Below are positions 33,196 through 43,650 of a stretch of DNA of 64,000 nt, piece by piece. The DNA lies in assembly GCF_013778305.1 (NCBI RefSeq), contig NZ_JACEIC010000002.1, positions 437,708-501,707 on the forward strand. Reading direction: 5' to 3'. Position 1 is the stretch's first letter. Every line of letters starts with the position of its first letter. The DNA is from Nocardioides agri (GTDB lineage Bacteria > Actinomycetota > Actinomycetes > Propionibacteriales > Nocardioidaceae). The position numbers and the translations under genes were made by a program. Below the pieces are notes generated by a model. That model was not told the DNA's origin, did no database searches, and was given only the letters and a program-made list of their open reading frames with translations.

Positions 33196-34913
33196 GCGAC
33201 GGCGCGCAGGCGGCGCGGCAGGCGGACCGTGACCTGGGTGCCGCGGTCGACGTCGGACTCGACCTCGATCGAGCCGCCGTGGAGGGTGACGATCGCCTGC
33301 ACGATCGTCAGACCGAGGCCGGTGCCCTGGATCGCGCGCTCGATGGCCGTCGTGGAGCGGAAGAACCTGGTGAACAGCTGGTCCTGCTCCGACGCAGGAA
33401 TGCCGATCCCGGTGTCCGTGACGACGAGGGCCACCCCGTGGTCGTCGGACGTCAGGCGGAGGCCGACCCGGCCCCCGTCGGGCGTGAACTTCACGGCGTT
33501 GCCGAGCAGGTTGGCCAGCATCCGCTCGAGCTCGGCCGGGTCGGCGTCGAGCGGCACGTCCTGGTCGGGGACGTCGACCGCCAGCTCCAGGTCGCGGGCG
33601 GCGAGCATCCAGGCGACCCTGTCGCGAGCGGCGGCGACCACCTCGCGGAGGTCGGTCGGGACCCGGTCGATCGTCAGCGTCGACGACTCGATCTGGGAGA
33701 GCTTGAGCAGGTCCTCCACGAGACGCAGCAGTCGCTGGCTGTTGCGGTCGATGCGGTCGACGAGGGAGGCCTGCTCCGGCTCGAGGTCGCCCGCGTCGCC
33801 CTCGGCGAGCAGCTCGAGGTAGCCGAGGATGCTGGTGATCGGCGTACGGAGCTCGTGGCTGACCGTCGAGACGAAGTCGGACTTGACCCGCTCCAGCTCG
33901 CGCAGCCGCTCGACGGCCGCCTGCTCGGTGCTCAGCGCGTCGGCCAGCGCCTGCTCGGTCCGGTGCCGTTCGGTGACGTCGCGGAAGACCACGACGACGT
34001 CGGGGGCGCCGCCGGCATCGGTCGAGGGCAGCCCGGTCGCGGTGAAGTTGAGCACCCGGCCGTCGGGGACCCCGGCGTTGCGGACCATGAGGTCGAAGTC
34101 GTGCGCACCGTCGACGGCGAGCGCCTGCTCCAGCATCAGGTCGTGGTCGGTCACCGCAGTGCCGTCGGAACGGGTGAAGCCGTAGCGCTCGGGCGCTCCG
34201 TCGCGGTGGTCGCCGGGCGTCACGCCACCGAGGAGGGCGGTCCCTGCGGGGTTGCGCAGCAGCACCCGGCCGTCCGGGTCCAGGACCATCAGTCCGTCGC
34301 GGAGGGAGTCCACGATCGTGTTCACACGCTGCGACTGCTGCTGCGCGGCCAGGCGCGCCTGCTCGTGCAGCCACCAGTTGGCGACGCACGCGATCGAGGC
34401 GAACGCGAAGAACGCGGCGTGCACTCCGGCGAAGACCCAGGGGCGCTCGCGCGCGGCCGGGTGGTTGTAGACCGCCTGCGGGTCGAGGGTGCCCATCACG
34501 CCGTGATGGAGGAGCACGTAGGCGACGGCGAGCGTGAACGGCGCCCACGCCTCGTAGAGCGCGATGACGGGGATCATCACGAAGAAGTGGAAGTGTGCCT
34601 CGATCATCCCGCCGGACAGGTGCACGATCACGCCGGAGCAGATCATCAGGCCCGCGGCCGCGATCGACGACGACCAGCCGCGGCTGAGCCGGCCGAGGCC
34701 CGCGACCAGCGCCGCGACCGCGACCAGCCCGGTGTCCGCCCACGAGTGCAGCAGCGAGTTGCCCCGGTACATCCCGTACAGCGGGATCGCCACCACGTGT
34801 GCCCACAGGAGGGCCATCACCACCCGGTGCCGCGCACGCCAGGCCCCGTGGGGCAGAGAGCCGCCCCGCGGCAGCCAGGCGGGCCACCACCCGAGGGCAG
34901 GGAGGAGGGACAC
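33192..34913 (-). CDS. Membrane PAS-domain sensor histidine kinase
   Basis: The 573-residue protein has about six N-terminal membrane helices (28-190; includes HLSGGMIEAHFHFFVMIPVIALYEAW, a 7TM-like sensor pattern). A PAS domain follows (about 200-320), ending in VVVVFRDVTERHRTEQAL. The HisKA domain has the phosphorylated His353 in VSTVSHELRTPITSILGYLE, and the HATPase domain (about 445-570) has NLLGNAVKFTPDGG, DTGIGIP and GTGLGLTIV. It starts at a GTG at 34913. No response regulator lies next to it, so it is an orphan kinase. His residues in the membrane part could bind metal or heme. Confidence 0.9.
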   Translation of the reverse strand: MSLLPALGWWPAWLPRGGSLPHGAWRARHRVVMALLWAHVVAIPLYGMYRGNSLLHSWADTGLVAVAALVAGLGRLSRGWSSSIAAAGLMICSGVIVHLSGGMIEAHFHFFVMIPVIALYEAWAPFTLAVAYVLLHHGVMGTLDPQAVYNHPAARERPWVFAGVHAAFFAFASIACVANWWLHEQARLAAQQQSQRVNTIVDSLRDGLMVLDPDGRVLLRNPAGTALLGGVTPGDHRDGAPERYGFTRSDGTAVTDHDLMLEQALAVDGAHDFDLMVRNAGVPDGRVLNFTATGLPSTDAGGAPDVVVVFRDVTERHRTEQALADALSTEQAAVERLRELERVKSDFVSTVSHELRTPITSILGYLELLAEGDAGDLEPEQASLVDRIDRNSQRLLRLVEDLLKLSQIESSTLTIDRVPTDLREVVAAARDRVAWMLAARDLELAVDVPDQDVPLDADPAELERMLANLLGNAVKFTPDGGRVGLRLTSDDHGVALVVTDTGIGIPASEQDQLFTRFFRSTTAIERAIQGTGLGLTIVQAIVTLHGGSIEVESDVDRGTQVTVRLPRRLRAVA

Positions 34914-34947
34914 GGGCTCCTATCGGCACCGCGGCCCCCGACCTGAG

Positions 34948-36156
34948 TCAGCGCTCCTGGATTCCCCAGGGACTCCCGTACTCGGTCAGCAGGTCCAGGA
35001 ACGGCACCGCGTCGAAGGCCTCCGGTCCCAGCACGCCGGCGCCGCTCCAGGTGCCGCGGGACAGCAGCTCCAGCGCGACGACCGGGTTGATCGCGGTCTG
35101 CCAGACCACGCACTGGTGGCCGTACTCGCGCATCGTCCACTCGTTGTCGACCACGTGGTAGAGGTACGTCGACCGCTCGGCGCCGTCCTTGCCGCGGCCG
35201 GTCACCCACAGCCCCGCGCAGGTCTTGCCGGTCATCCGCGGGCCGACCGTGGCGGGGTCGGGCAGGACGGCGGCCACCACGTCGCGCGGGGACACCTCGA
35301 CGCCCTTGACCCGCACCTTCTCGGTGGAGTCGAGACCGAGGGTGTGCAGCACCTTGAGGATGTTGATGAACTCGTCGCCGAGGCCGTACTTGAACGTCGC
35401 CCGCTTGCAGTCGACCCAGCGCGGCATGAGGAGGACCTCCTCGTGCTCCACGTTGACGCACTCGACCGGCCCGATGCCCTCCGGGAAGTCGAAGACCTCC
35501 GGCTCGCTGAACGGCGGCGTCGTGTGCCAGTCGCCGTCCTGCCAGATCACCGGGGGGTTGAGGCACTCCTCGATCGTGGTCCACATCGAGAACGACGGCG
35601 CGAAGATCTCGTTGCCGTCGTCGTCGGTGACGACCAGGTTGGCGCCGTCGCGGGTGCCGAGCTCGTCGATCTCGCTGAAGAGGTGGTCGGCGGCGTACCG
35701 CGCGAACACGTCCGAGAGCCCGGGCTCCACGCCGATGCCGACGAGCGCCAGGCGGCCCGCTGACTCCCAGTCCGCGGCGACCGCGAACTGCTCGTCGCCG
35801 AGCTTGACGCCGCACCGCTCGTACGGCGCGGTCGGGTGCGGCCTCGACAGCGACATCGCCATGTCGAGGTAGTCGGCGCCGGCCTCGAGCGCGCCGCCGA
35901 AGACCGCCATGTTGAACACCGGGTCGACCGCGTTCATCACGTGCGTGATGCGGTGCTCGCGGCACAGGGCGGCGACCGCCTCCGCCGACGAGGCGTCGAT
36001 CTGCGCCGCGACGTACCGCCCGTCCTGGGCGGCCGCCTTCTCGGCGCGCACCAGGTCGTAGTCGCTGACCACGATCGTCTCGAAGAAGTCGCGGCGGGCC
36101 GCGATGGCGGCGAACGCCGCCCCGACGCCGCCGGCGCCGACCAGGAGGATCCTCAC
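34948..36156 (-). CDS. Saccharopine dehydrogenase-family oxidoreductase
   Basis: The 402-residue protein begins with a Rossmann motif (MRILLVGAGGVGAAFAAIAA). It continues with the saccharopine-dehydrogenase substrate domain (SFSMWTTIEECLNPPVIW, TFKYGLGDEFINILKVL). Members reduce or oxidise C-N bonds in lysine, carboxynorspermidine or homospermidine metabolism. Its start lies two bases from the end of the upstream aldehyde dehydrogenase, so the two form one operon. In this polyamine setting it may act on an adduct of an aminoaldehyde, such as carboxyspermidine- or homospermidine-type compounds. The exact substrate cannot be read from sequence. Confidence 0.83.
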   Translation of the reverse strand: MRILLVGAGGVGAAFAAIAARRDFFETIVVSDYDLVRAEKAAAQDGRYVAAQIDASSAEAVAALCREHRITHVMNAVDPVFNMAVFGGALEAGADYLDMAMSLSRPHPTAPYERCGVKLGDEQFAVAADWESAGRLALVGIGVEPGLSDVFARYAADHLFSEIDELGTRDGANLVVTDDDGNEIFAPSFSMWTTIEECLNPPVIWQDGDWHTTPPFSEPEVFDFPEGIGPVECVNVEHEEVLLMPRWVDCKRATFKYGLGDEFINILKVLHTLGLDSTEKVRVKGVEVSPRDVVAAVLPDPATVGPRMTGKTCAGLWVTGRGKDGAERSTYLYHVVDNEWTMREYGHQCVVWQTAINPVVALELLSRGTWSGAGVLGPEAFDAVPFLDLLTEYGSPWGIQER

Positions 36157-36157
36157 G

Positions 36158-37591
<1,434 letters not shown>

Positions 37592-37691
37592 GGCCGTGCT
37601 CACTTCGTTCCGCGCGGCCACGGGGCCTGAGGTCGGCTGCATCGGATGATTCGCTCGCTTCGCTCGCTCATGGCGCGAGCCTAGAGGCCCA

Positions 37692-37739
37692 GCAACGGAA
37701 TCTGTAGGGGTCGGCCGCGCTTGATGCGGATTTCGTTGA
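37692..37739. promoter_or_regulatory. Two inverted copies of a shared motif upstream of the aldehyde dehydrogenase
   Basis: GCAACGGAATCTGTA (37692-37706) and TGCGGATTTCGTTGA (37725-37739) are inverted copies of GGATTYCGTTGC with an 18-base spacer. Similar sequences lie in the promoters at 40.3 and 46.1 kb. A likely operator of the Lrp/AsnC regulator encoded at 46117, by inference. Confidence 0.5.
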
Positions 37740-37740
37740 T

Positions 37741-39291
37741 TCAGGCGGTGTAGACGGACGTTCCGTCGATCCAGGTGGAGACGACACGGGCGTCGCTCTC
37801 CGCAAACGGGTCCCGGTCGAGCACCACCAGGTCGGCCACCGCGCCCGGCCGCAGCACGCCCGCGTCGTCGCGGTGGTTGACCCACGCCGAGCCCGAGGTG
37901 TACGCCGCCCAGGCCTGCTCGCGCGTCAGCGCCTGGTCCGGCAGGAACGCCGCGCGGTCGCTCTCCGGGTCGCGCCGGGTCACCCCGACCTCGATCGCCT
38001 GGAGCGGGTCCGGCGTGCTGACCGGCCAGTCGCTGCCGGCGACCAGGCGGGCTCCGGCGCGGTGGAGGTCGCCGAAGGGGTACTGCCACCGGCTCCGCTC
38101 CTCCCCGAGGACCGGCAGCGTGAGGTCGACCATCTGGTCGTCGAGGCAGGCCCACAGCATCTGCAGGTTGGCGGCGACGCCGAGGCCGGCGAACCGGCGC
38201 ACGTCGTCGGGATGCACCAGCTGCAGGTGCGCGACGTGGTGGCGGCGGGTCGGGTCGGTGCCCTCGAAGGCGTCCAGCGCCTCGCGCACGCCACGGTCGC
38301 CGATCGCGTGCACGTGCACCTGGAAGCCCTCGGCGTCCAGCGCCTGCACCGCGTCGCGGATCGCCTCTGCCGTGAGGAAGGAGTGGCCGTGGTTGCCGGT
38401 CGGGTGCCCGCTGCGGTCGAGGTACGGCGCGAGCATCGCGGCCGTGCCGTTCTCGGCGACGCCGTCCTGCATGATCTTCACGGTCGTGGCGCGGAAGCGG
38501 CCGCCGGTCATCGCCTCCCGCCGGGCCACGAGGTCGGCCACCTGCTCGACGCCCCGCCCGCGCTCCCACCACAGCGCACCCACGACGTGGGAGACCAGGT
38601 CGCCGCGGGCGGCCGCGGACTCGTAGGTCGACGCGGGATCGTCCATGCCGGAGTAGGCGCCGACGATCGCGTCCTGCCACGAGGTCACGCCCAGCGAGTG
38701 CAGGTAGGACTGACCCTCCAGCAGCGCCCGGTAGTAGTCGGTGTCCGTGGTGCGCGGCAGGAAGCGGGTGACCAGCGACGTCGCGCCCTCGTGCAGCGTG
38801 CCCGTCGGACGGCCGTCGGCGTCCCGCTCGATGCGGCCGTCGAACGGGTCCGGGGTGTGCTCGTCGATCCCGGCGATCTCCAGCGCCCGGCTGTTGACCC
38901 AGGCGCCGTGGTGGTCGCGGTTGGGCAGGTACGCCGGCCGCCCGCCGGTCACGGCGTCGAGGTCGGCCGCGGTGGGCGTGCCGCCGGGGAAGGCGGGCAT
39001 CGCCCAGCCGCCGCCGAGGATCCACGCGGCGTCGCGGTGCGCGTCGGCGTACGACCGGATCGCGGCGAGGTACCCGTCCCGGGTGCCGCCCTCGGAGAGG
39101 TCGCAGCGCAGCCGCTCCAGGCCGCCCTGGACGGGGTGGACGTGGGCGTCGGTGAAGCCGGGCGAGAGGAACGGCACGTCCACGGGGCCGGTCGCGGGGC
39201 CGACCGCCGTGATCCGGCCGTCCTCGACCGTGATCTCGGTCGGGCCGCGATGGTGGTAGCCATCGAACGCACCGGCCGCGCGCAGGATCAT
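37741..39291 (-). CDS. YtcJ-like amidohydrolase
   Basis: The 516-residue amidohydrolase belongs to the amidohydrolase_3 group. The metal-binding HxH is in FTDAHVHPVQGG. GGGWAMPAFPGG, PNRDHHGAWVNSRAL, HVHAIGDRGVREALDAF and GSDWPVSTPDPLQAI are the family motifs, and the C-terminus closes with GAVADLVVLDRDPF. Members hydrolyse amides, formamides or ureido groups, but the specificity is usually unknown. Its start overlaps the agmatinase stop as ATGA, so it is expressed with it. A role on an acylated or carbamoylated polyamine intermediate is an inference from that coupling. Confidence 0.85.
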   Translation of the reverse strand: MILRAAGAFDGYHHRGPTEITVEDGRITAVGPATGPVDVPFLSPGFTDAHVHPVQGGLERLRCDLSEGGTRDGYLAAIRSYADAHRDAAWILGGGWAMPAFPGGTPTAADLDAVTGGRPAYLPNRDHHGAWVNSRALEIAGIDEHTPDPFDGRIERDADGRPTGTLHEGATSLVTRFLPRTTDTDYYRALLEGQSYLHSLGVTSWQDAIVGAYSGMDDPASTYESAAARGDLVSHVVGALWWERGRGVEQVADLVARREAMTGGRFRATTVKIMQDGVAENGTAAMLAPYLDRSGHPTGNHGHSFLTAEAIRDAVQALDAEGFQVHVHAIGDRGVREALDAFEGTDPTRRHHVAHLQLVHPDDVRRFAGLGVAANLQMLWACLDDQMVDLTLPVLGEERSRWQYPFGDLHRAGARLVAGSDWPVSTPDPLQAIEVGVTRRDPESDRAAFLPDQALTREQAWAAYTSGSAWVNHRDDAGVLRPGAVADLVVLDRDPFAESDARVVSTWIDGTSVYTA

Positions 39292-40289
39292 CGACCCTCC
39301 AGCAGCGGGCCCGCCGGGTCGTGGGAGATGCCGTGCTTGCGGGCCGCGAGGCCGGAGAGCGCCTCGAGGCAGACGCGGTTGGCGAGGAACGCGGTGATCT
39401 CGGCGTGGTCGTAGGGCGGCGACACCTCGACCACGTCGATGCCGGCGACGGGCAGCTCGCGGCAGATCCGGCGCACGGCATCGAGCAGCTGCCTGCTGGA
39501 GAGGCCGCCCGGCTCCGGCGTACCGGTGCCCGGGGCGTGGCCGGGGTCGCAGACGTCGATGTCGACGGAGAGGAAGACCGCGTCGCACCCGTCGAGCGCG
39601 ATCTCGAACGCCTCGTCGAGGCACGCGTCGAGCCCGCGCTTGCCGATCTCGGTCATCTCGAAGGAGCGCATCCGCTGCTCGGCCATCCACTGCAGGGTCT
39701 CCGGGCCGGGCCAGTAGCCGCGCAGGCCGAGCTGCAGGAACCGGTCGCCGCGCAGCGCACCGGACTCGATGAGCCGGCGCATCGGCTGCCCGTGGCCCCA
39801 CAGCGAGCCGAACTCGATGTCGCCGGTGTCGGCGTGCGCGTCGAAGTGGATCATCGAGACCTTGCCGTAGCCGAGGTGCCGCGCCAGGCCCTTCGCGTCC
39901 GCGAAGGCGATCGAGTGGTCGCCGCCGAGGACCAGCGGGACGGCGCCCGCGCTGGCGACCGCGTGGACCGCGTCCTCGAGCGCGTGCAGCGAGCGCTCGA
40001 TCTCGCCCGGCGGCATCTCCACGTCGCCAGCGTCGACGACCCGGAGGTCGCGCAGCGCGTCGACGCGCAGCGCGAGGTGCGGGCGGGAGCCGTCGTGGGG
40101 CAGGTAGTCGGTCTGCCGGATCGCCATCGGCCCGAAGCGGGTGCCCGGCCGGTGCGAGGTACCGCCGTCGAACGGCGCGCCGACCACGACCACGTCGGCC
40201 GCGGCGAGGGCCGGCGCGTCGTCGAGGTCGACGCGGTCGACGCCGAGGAAGGTGATGTCGGGTCCGAACTGCGGGCCGTACCTCGTCAT
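39288..40289 (-). CDS. speB: Agmatinase/guanidinobutyrase-type ureohydrolase
   Basis: The 333-residue ureohydrolase has all binuclear manganese motifs: LGGDHSIAF, HFDAHADTGD and SVDIDVCDPGHAPGTGTPEPGG. It hydrolyses a guanidino compound to urea and an amine. Agmatine to putrescine is the best guess, and guanidinobutyrate to GABA is possible because many actinobacterial members prefer it. It is divergent from the transaminase gene at 40393, with two motif copies between them, and coupled to the YtcJ-like gene by ATGA. Either substrate would feed the transaminase, aldehyde dehydrogenase and GabT encoded here. Confidence 0.87.
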   Translation of the reverse strand: MTRYGPQFGPDITFLGVDRVDLDDAPALAAADVVVVGAPFDGGTSHRPGTRFGPMAIRQTDYLPHDGSRPHLALRVDALRDLRVVDAGDVEMPPGEIERSLHALEDAVHAVASAGAVPLVLGGDHSIAFADAKGLARHLGYGKVSMIHFDAHADTGDIEFGSLWGHGQPMRRLIESGALRGDRFLQLGLRGYWPGPETLQWMAEQRMRSFEMTEIGKRGLDACLDEAFEIALDGCDAVFLSVDIDVCDPGHAPGTGTPEPGGLSSRQLLDAVRRICRELPVAGIDVVEVSPPYDHAEITAFLANRVCLEALSGLAARKHGISHDPAGPLLEGR

Positions 40290-40314
40290 GCGCCCATCCT
40301 GGCACGACGACCGC

Positions 40315-40362
40315 TGCGGATTCCGCGCAAATCACGTCCGCTGGCGACGGATTCGCTTGCAA
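40315..40362. promoter_or_regulatory. Two motif copies in the agmatinase/transaminase divergent promoter
   Basis: TGCGGATTCCGCGCAA (40315-40330) and GACGGATTCGCTTGCAA (40346-40362) are in the same orientation and share CGGATT plus a following CG element with the sites at 37.7 and 46.1 kb. The right halves are less well kept. They lie midway between the starts at 40289 and 40393. Confidence 0.42.
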
Positions 40363-40392
40363 TCGGCCTCGTCGACCGCGCACCATGGGGGC

Positions 40393-41763
40393 ATGTACGA
40401 GGACTACGACCACCTGCAGCGCGCCGCGAAGGACCACCTCTGGATGCACTTCACGCGGCACTCGTCGTACGCCGACGCGGACGTGCCGATCATCGTGCGG
40501 GGCGAGGGCGCCTACATCTACGACGCGCAGGGCAAGCGGTACCTCGACGGCCTGGCCGGCCTCTTCGTCTCCCAGCTCGGCCACGGCCGCACCGAGCTCG
40601 CGGAGGCCGCCGCCAAGCAGGCCCAGGAACTCGCCTTCCACCCGCTGTGGTCCTACGCGCACCCGAGCGCGATCCGCCTCGCCGAGCGGATCGCCGGCTA
40701 CGCGCCGGGCGACCTCAACCGGGTCTTCTTCACCAGCGGTGGCGGCGAGGCCGTCGAGTCCGCGTGGAAGCTGGCCAAGAACTACTTCAAGCTCACCGGC
40801 AGGCCGATGAAGCACAAGGTGCTCTCGCGCTCCATCGCCTACCACGGCACCACGCAGGGCGCGCTGTCCATCACCGGCCTGCCGCCGCTCAAGCAGCAGT
40901 TCGAGCCGCTCGTGCCCTCGACGTTCCGGGTGCCCAACACCAACATCTACCGCGCGCCCCTCCACGGCGACGACCCCGAGGCGTTCGGGCGCTGGGCCGC
41001 CGACCAGATCGCGGTCGCGATCGAGAACGAGGGTCCCGACACCGTCGCGGCGGTCTTCCTCGAGCCGGTGCAGAACGCCGGCGGCTGCTTCCCGCCGCCG
41101 CCAGGGTACTTCCAGCGGGTGCGCGAGATCTGCGACGAGTACGACGTGCTCCTGGTCTCCGACGAGGTGATCTGCGCCTTCGGCCGTCTGGGCCACATGT
41201 TCGGCGCGGAGCGCTACGGCTACCAGCCCGACATCATCACCTGCGCGAAGGGCATCACCTCCGGCTACGCCCCGCTCGGCGCGATGATCGCCTCGGACGC
41301 GCTGATGGCGCCGTTCCTCGAGGAGGGCGCGATGTTCGCCCACGGGTTCACCTTCGGCGGCCACCCGGTCTCGACCGCGGTCGCCCTGAAGAACCTCGAG
41401 ATCTTCGAGGAGGAGAAGGTCCTCGAGCACGTCCGCTCGAACGAGGGCGCCTTCCGCTCGACCCTCGAGCGCCTCAAGGACCTGCCGATCGTCGGCGACG
41501 TCCGCGGCGACGGCTACTTCTACGGGATCGAGCTCGTCAAGGATCGCGAGACCCGGGAGTCCTTCACCGAGGAGGAGTGCGAGCGCCTGCTCTACGGCTT
41601 CGTGTCCAAGCAGCTCTTCGCCGAGGGCCTCTACTGCCGCGCCGACGACCGCGGCGACCCGGTCATCCAGCTCTCGCCCCCGCTCATCTGCGACCAGTCG
41701 CACTTCGACGAGATGGAGCAGGTGCTGCGCACCGTCCTCGACAAGGCGGGCACGCTGCTCTGA
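40393..41763 (+). CDS. Class III aminotransferase, putrescine/polyamine:pyruvate type (SpuC-like)
   Basis: The 456-residue PLP enzyme has FFTSGGGEAVESAWKLAKNYF, LSRSIAYHGTTQGALSITG, LLVSDEVICAFGRLGHMFG and the PLP Lys286 in TCAKGITSGYAPLGAM. Sequence and context fit the group of SpuC and omega-amino acid:pyruvate transaminases, which convert putrescine and other diamines to aminoaldehydes. The ATG at 40393 gives the usual N-terminus (YEDYDHLQRAAKDHLWMHFTRHS). It is divergent from agmatinase. The downstream gap to the second importer holds a 90-base palindromic element. Its product aldehyde would be the substrate of the dehydrogenase at 36158. Confidence 0.87.
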   Translation: MYEDYDHLQRAAKDHLWMHFTRHSSYADADVPIIVRGEGAYIYDAQGKRYLDGLAGLFVSQLGHGRTELAEAAAKQAQELAFHPLWSYAHPSAIRLAERIAGYAPGDLNRVFFTSGGGEAVESAWKLAKNYFKLTGRPMKHKVLSRSIAYHGTTQGALSITGLPPLKQQFEPLVPSTFRVPNTNIYRAPLHGDDPEAFGRWAADQIAVAIENEGPDTVAAVFLEPVQNAGGCFPPPPGYFQRVREICDEYDVLLVSDEVICAFGRLGHMFGAERYGYQPDIITCAKGITSGYAPLGAMIASDALMAPFLEEGAMFAHGFTFGGHPVSTAVALKNLEIFEEEKVLEHVRSNEGAFRSTLERLKDLPIVGDVRGDGYFYGIELVKDRETRESFTEEECERLLYGFVSKQLFAEGLYCRADDRGDPVIQLSPPLICDQSHFDEMEQVLRTVLDKAGTLL

Positions 41764-41805
41764 GTGTTGGCGGGTTGCTGCTGCTGCCGTTGCTAGCGCC
41801 GCTGC

Positions 41806-41895
41806 CGTTTCATCAAGGGATGAGGGTGAACCCGCGCTCCCCTCGCCGAACTCGCCCAGGGAAGCGCGGCTCCGCCTGCATCCCTTGATGAAACG
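41806..41895. repeat. 90-base structured palindromic element between convergent genes
   Basis: CGTTTCATCAAGGGATG (41806-41822) and its perfect 17-base complement (41879-41895) enclose a 56-base interior. That interior has its own CCGCGCT/AGCGCGG stem. The element fills most of the gap between the transaminase stop (41763) and the importer operon end (41948). It has no T-run and no coding sequence. It could be a bidirectional terminator, an RNA-stability element or a MITE-like repeat. Only one copy is present in this window. Confidence 0.7.
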
Positions 41896-41947
41896 ACGCA
41901 CGGCCGCACCCCAGCCGCGGCGGCGCGCCCAGATCCGTCGAGCAGAC

Positions 41948-42745
41948 CTACACCAGCGCGCGCACCCGGCGCCGGTGGTTGAGCTCGGCGCCGACGACGA
42001 TCAGCACGGAGATCGCGAACATCATCGTGCCGACGACGTTGACCTGCATCGGGACGCCGCGCTGCGCGGCACCCCAGACGTACATGGGGAACGTCGTGGT
42101 GGTGCCGGCGTTGAGGTTGGTGATGATGAAGTCGTCGAAGGACAGCGAGAAGCTCAGCAGCGCCGCGCCGAGGATGCCCGGGAAGACCAGCGGGAAGGTG
42201 ACCCGCCAGAACGTCTGCCGCGGCGTGGCATAGAGATCGGCCGCGGCCTGCTCCAGGGTGTCGCTCATGCCGGCCAGGCGGGACCGGACGGTGACGACCA
42301 CGAACGACAGGCAGAACATGATGTGCGCGATCAGGATCGTGATCATGCCGAGGTTGCCGGCGAACCCGGCTGCGACGAACAGGGCGAGCAGCGAGGAGCC
42401 GAGCACGATCTCCGGCGCCGCCATGGGCAGGAAGATCAGCAGGTTGGTCGTGGAGCGGAGCGCGAAGTCCCACCGCACCAGTGCGAAGGCGGCGAGCGTG
42501 CCGAGGATCGTGGAGACGAGCGTGGCGGCGAAGCCGATCTGGACGCTGCGCCACAGCGCGACGCACATCCCCTCCGGCTCGCACAGGTGGGTCCAGTTGT
42601 AGAGCGTGAACTCGTTGAACTGGTAGACGTTCCGGCTCGCCGGGTCGTTGAAGCTCATCAGCACGACCACGAGGATCGGGATGAACGTGTAGACGAGGAC
42701 GAGCATGCCGAGGATGAGCACGAGGTGCTCGCGTAGCCAGCGCAT
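41948..42745 (-). CDS. Spermidine/putrescine ABC permease (PotC-like), cluster 2
   Basis: The 265-residue permease has about six helices. The EAA loop reads as LEQAAADLYATPRQTFWRVTFPLVFP, and FSLSFDDFIITNLNAG is the conserved PotC segment that contacts the polyamine path. The ATG at 42745 overlaps the stop of the PotB-like gene (TGATG). It is the last gene of the operon receptor, ATPase, PotB, PotC. It ends 52 bases from the palindromic element. Confidence 0.91.
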   Translation of the reverse strand: MRWLREHLVLILGMLVLVYTFIPILVVVLMSFNDPASRNVYQFNEFTLYNWTHLCEPEGMCVALWRSVQIGFAATLVSTILGTLAAFALVRWDFALRSTTNLLIFLPMAAPEIVLGSSLLALFVAAGFAGNLGMITILIAHIMFCLSFVVVTVRSRLAGMSDTLEQAAADLYATPRQTFWRVTFPLVFPGILGAALLSFSLSFDDFIITNLNAGTTTTFPMYVWGAAQRGVPMQVNVVGTMMFAISVLIVVGAELNHRRRVRALV

Positions 42746-43650
42746 CAGAGCAGCTCCTCCGTCCCCGCCTTGCGGATGTAGACCAGCACCATCGCGAGGA
42801 TCAGCAGCATCAGGATCATCGAGAGCGCTGCCGCGATCGGGTAGTTGTTGGCATCGGTGAACTGGCTCTGGATGACCGAGCCGATCATCCGCTGGTTCGG
42901 GCTGCCGAGCAGTTGGGCGTTGATGTAGTCACCGACGGCTGGGATGAAGGTCAGCAGGGTGCCCGAGACGACTCCCGGGAGCGACAGCGGCCAGGTGACT
43001 TTCCAGAACCCGACGAACGGGTTGGCGTACAGGTCGCTCGACGCCTCGATCAGGCGGTGGTCGATCTTGTCGATGCTCGCGTAGAGCGGCAGCACCATGA
43101 ACGGCAGGAAGTTGTAGGTCAGACCGGCCACGACCGCGACCGGGGTCGCGAGCAGCCGTCCGTCCTCACCGAGCAGGTGGACGGTCTGGAGGAAGTCCAC
43201 CACGAAGCCGTCGTCGGCGAGGATCAGCTTCCACGACAGCGTCCGCACCAGGAAGCTGGTGAAGAACGGCGCGATGACCAGCACCAGCATGAGGTTCTTC
43301 CAGCGCCCGGTCTTGAAGGCGATCGCGTACGCCAGGACGTAGCCGAGCACCAGGCAGAACAGCGTCGCGATCCCGCCGTACACGAGCGAGCGCACCAGTG
43401 GCGTCCAGTACTCCTGGAGCGCCGTCCAGTAGTTCTGGAAGTGGTACGTCATCTCGTAGCCGCGGAAGTCCGACCCGGCCGGGTCGTAGAGGCTCGTCGC
43501 GACCAGCGAGTAGAACGGCACCACGAAGAACAGCACCAGCCAGAGGACCCCCGGCAGGATCAGCAGGTAGCCGGTGAGTCCTCGACGCCGACCGGTGTCG
43601 GGCTCGACGTCCGCGACCGCCACGGGAGCGGCCCCGGCGGTGCTCGCCAT
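42745..43650 (-). CDS. Spermidine/putrescine ABC permease (PotB-like), cluster 2
   Basis: The 301-residue permease has a longer soluble N-terminus (about 30 residues) and about six helices beginning with LTGYLLILPGVLWLVLFFVVPFYSL. The EAA loop is IEASSDLYANPFVGFWKVTWPLSLPG, followed by FIPAVGDYINAQLLGS. The ATG at 43650 overlaps the ATPase stop by one base. It partners the PotC-like protein at 41948. Sequence similarity to the cluster-1 PotB is visible but modest, so the two importers are not recent duplicates. Confidence 0.91.
   Translation of the reverse strand: MASTAGAAPVAVADVEPDTGRRRGLTGYLLILPGVLWLVLFFVVPFYSLVATSLYDPAGSDFRGYEMTYHFQNYWTALQEYWTPLVRSLVYGGIATLFCLVLGYVLAYAIAFKTGRWKNLMLVLVIAPFFTSFLVRTLSWKLILADDGFVVDFLQTVHLLGEDGRLLATPVAVVAGLTYNFLPFMVLPLYASIDKIDHRLIEASSDLYANPFVGFWKVTWPLSLPGVVSGTLLTFIPAVGDYINAQLLGSPNQRMIGSVIQSQFTDANNYPIAAALSMILMLLILAMVLVYIRKAGTEELL

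Noticed and set aside
37640..37690. GCTCGCTTCGCTCGC-like stretch as a regulatory repeat
   Set aside because: Such simple GCTCGC runs are common in GC-rich intergenic DNA; it forms only a weak hairpin and nothing links it to a regulator.
41806..41895. tRNA gene or insertion sequence end
   Set aside because: No cloverleaf or anticodon arm, and no transposase frame or second end nearby.
37741..41901. A single 1386-codon minus-strand frame covering amidohydrolase and beyond
   Set aside because: Only its last 516 codons are a real gene; the rest runs antisense to the transaminase and across the speB gene in another frame.
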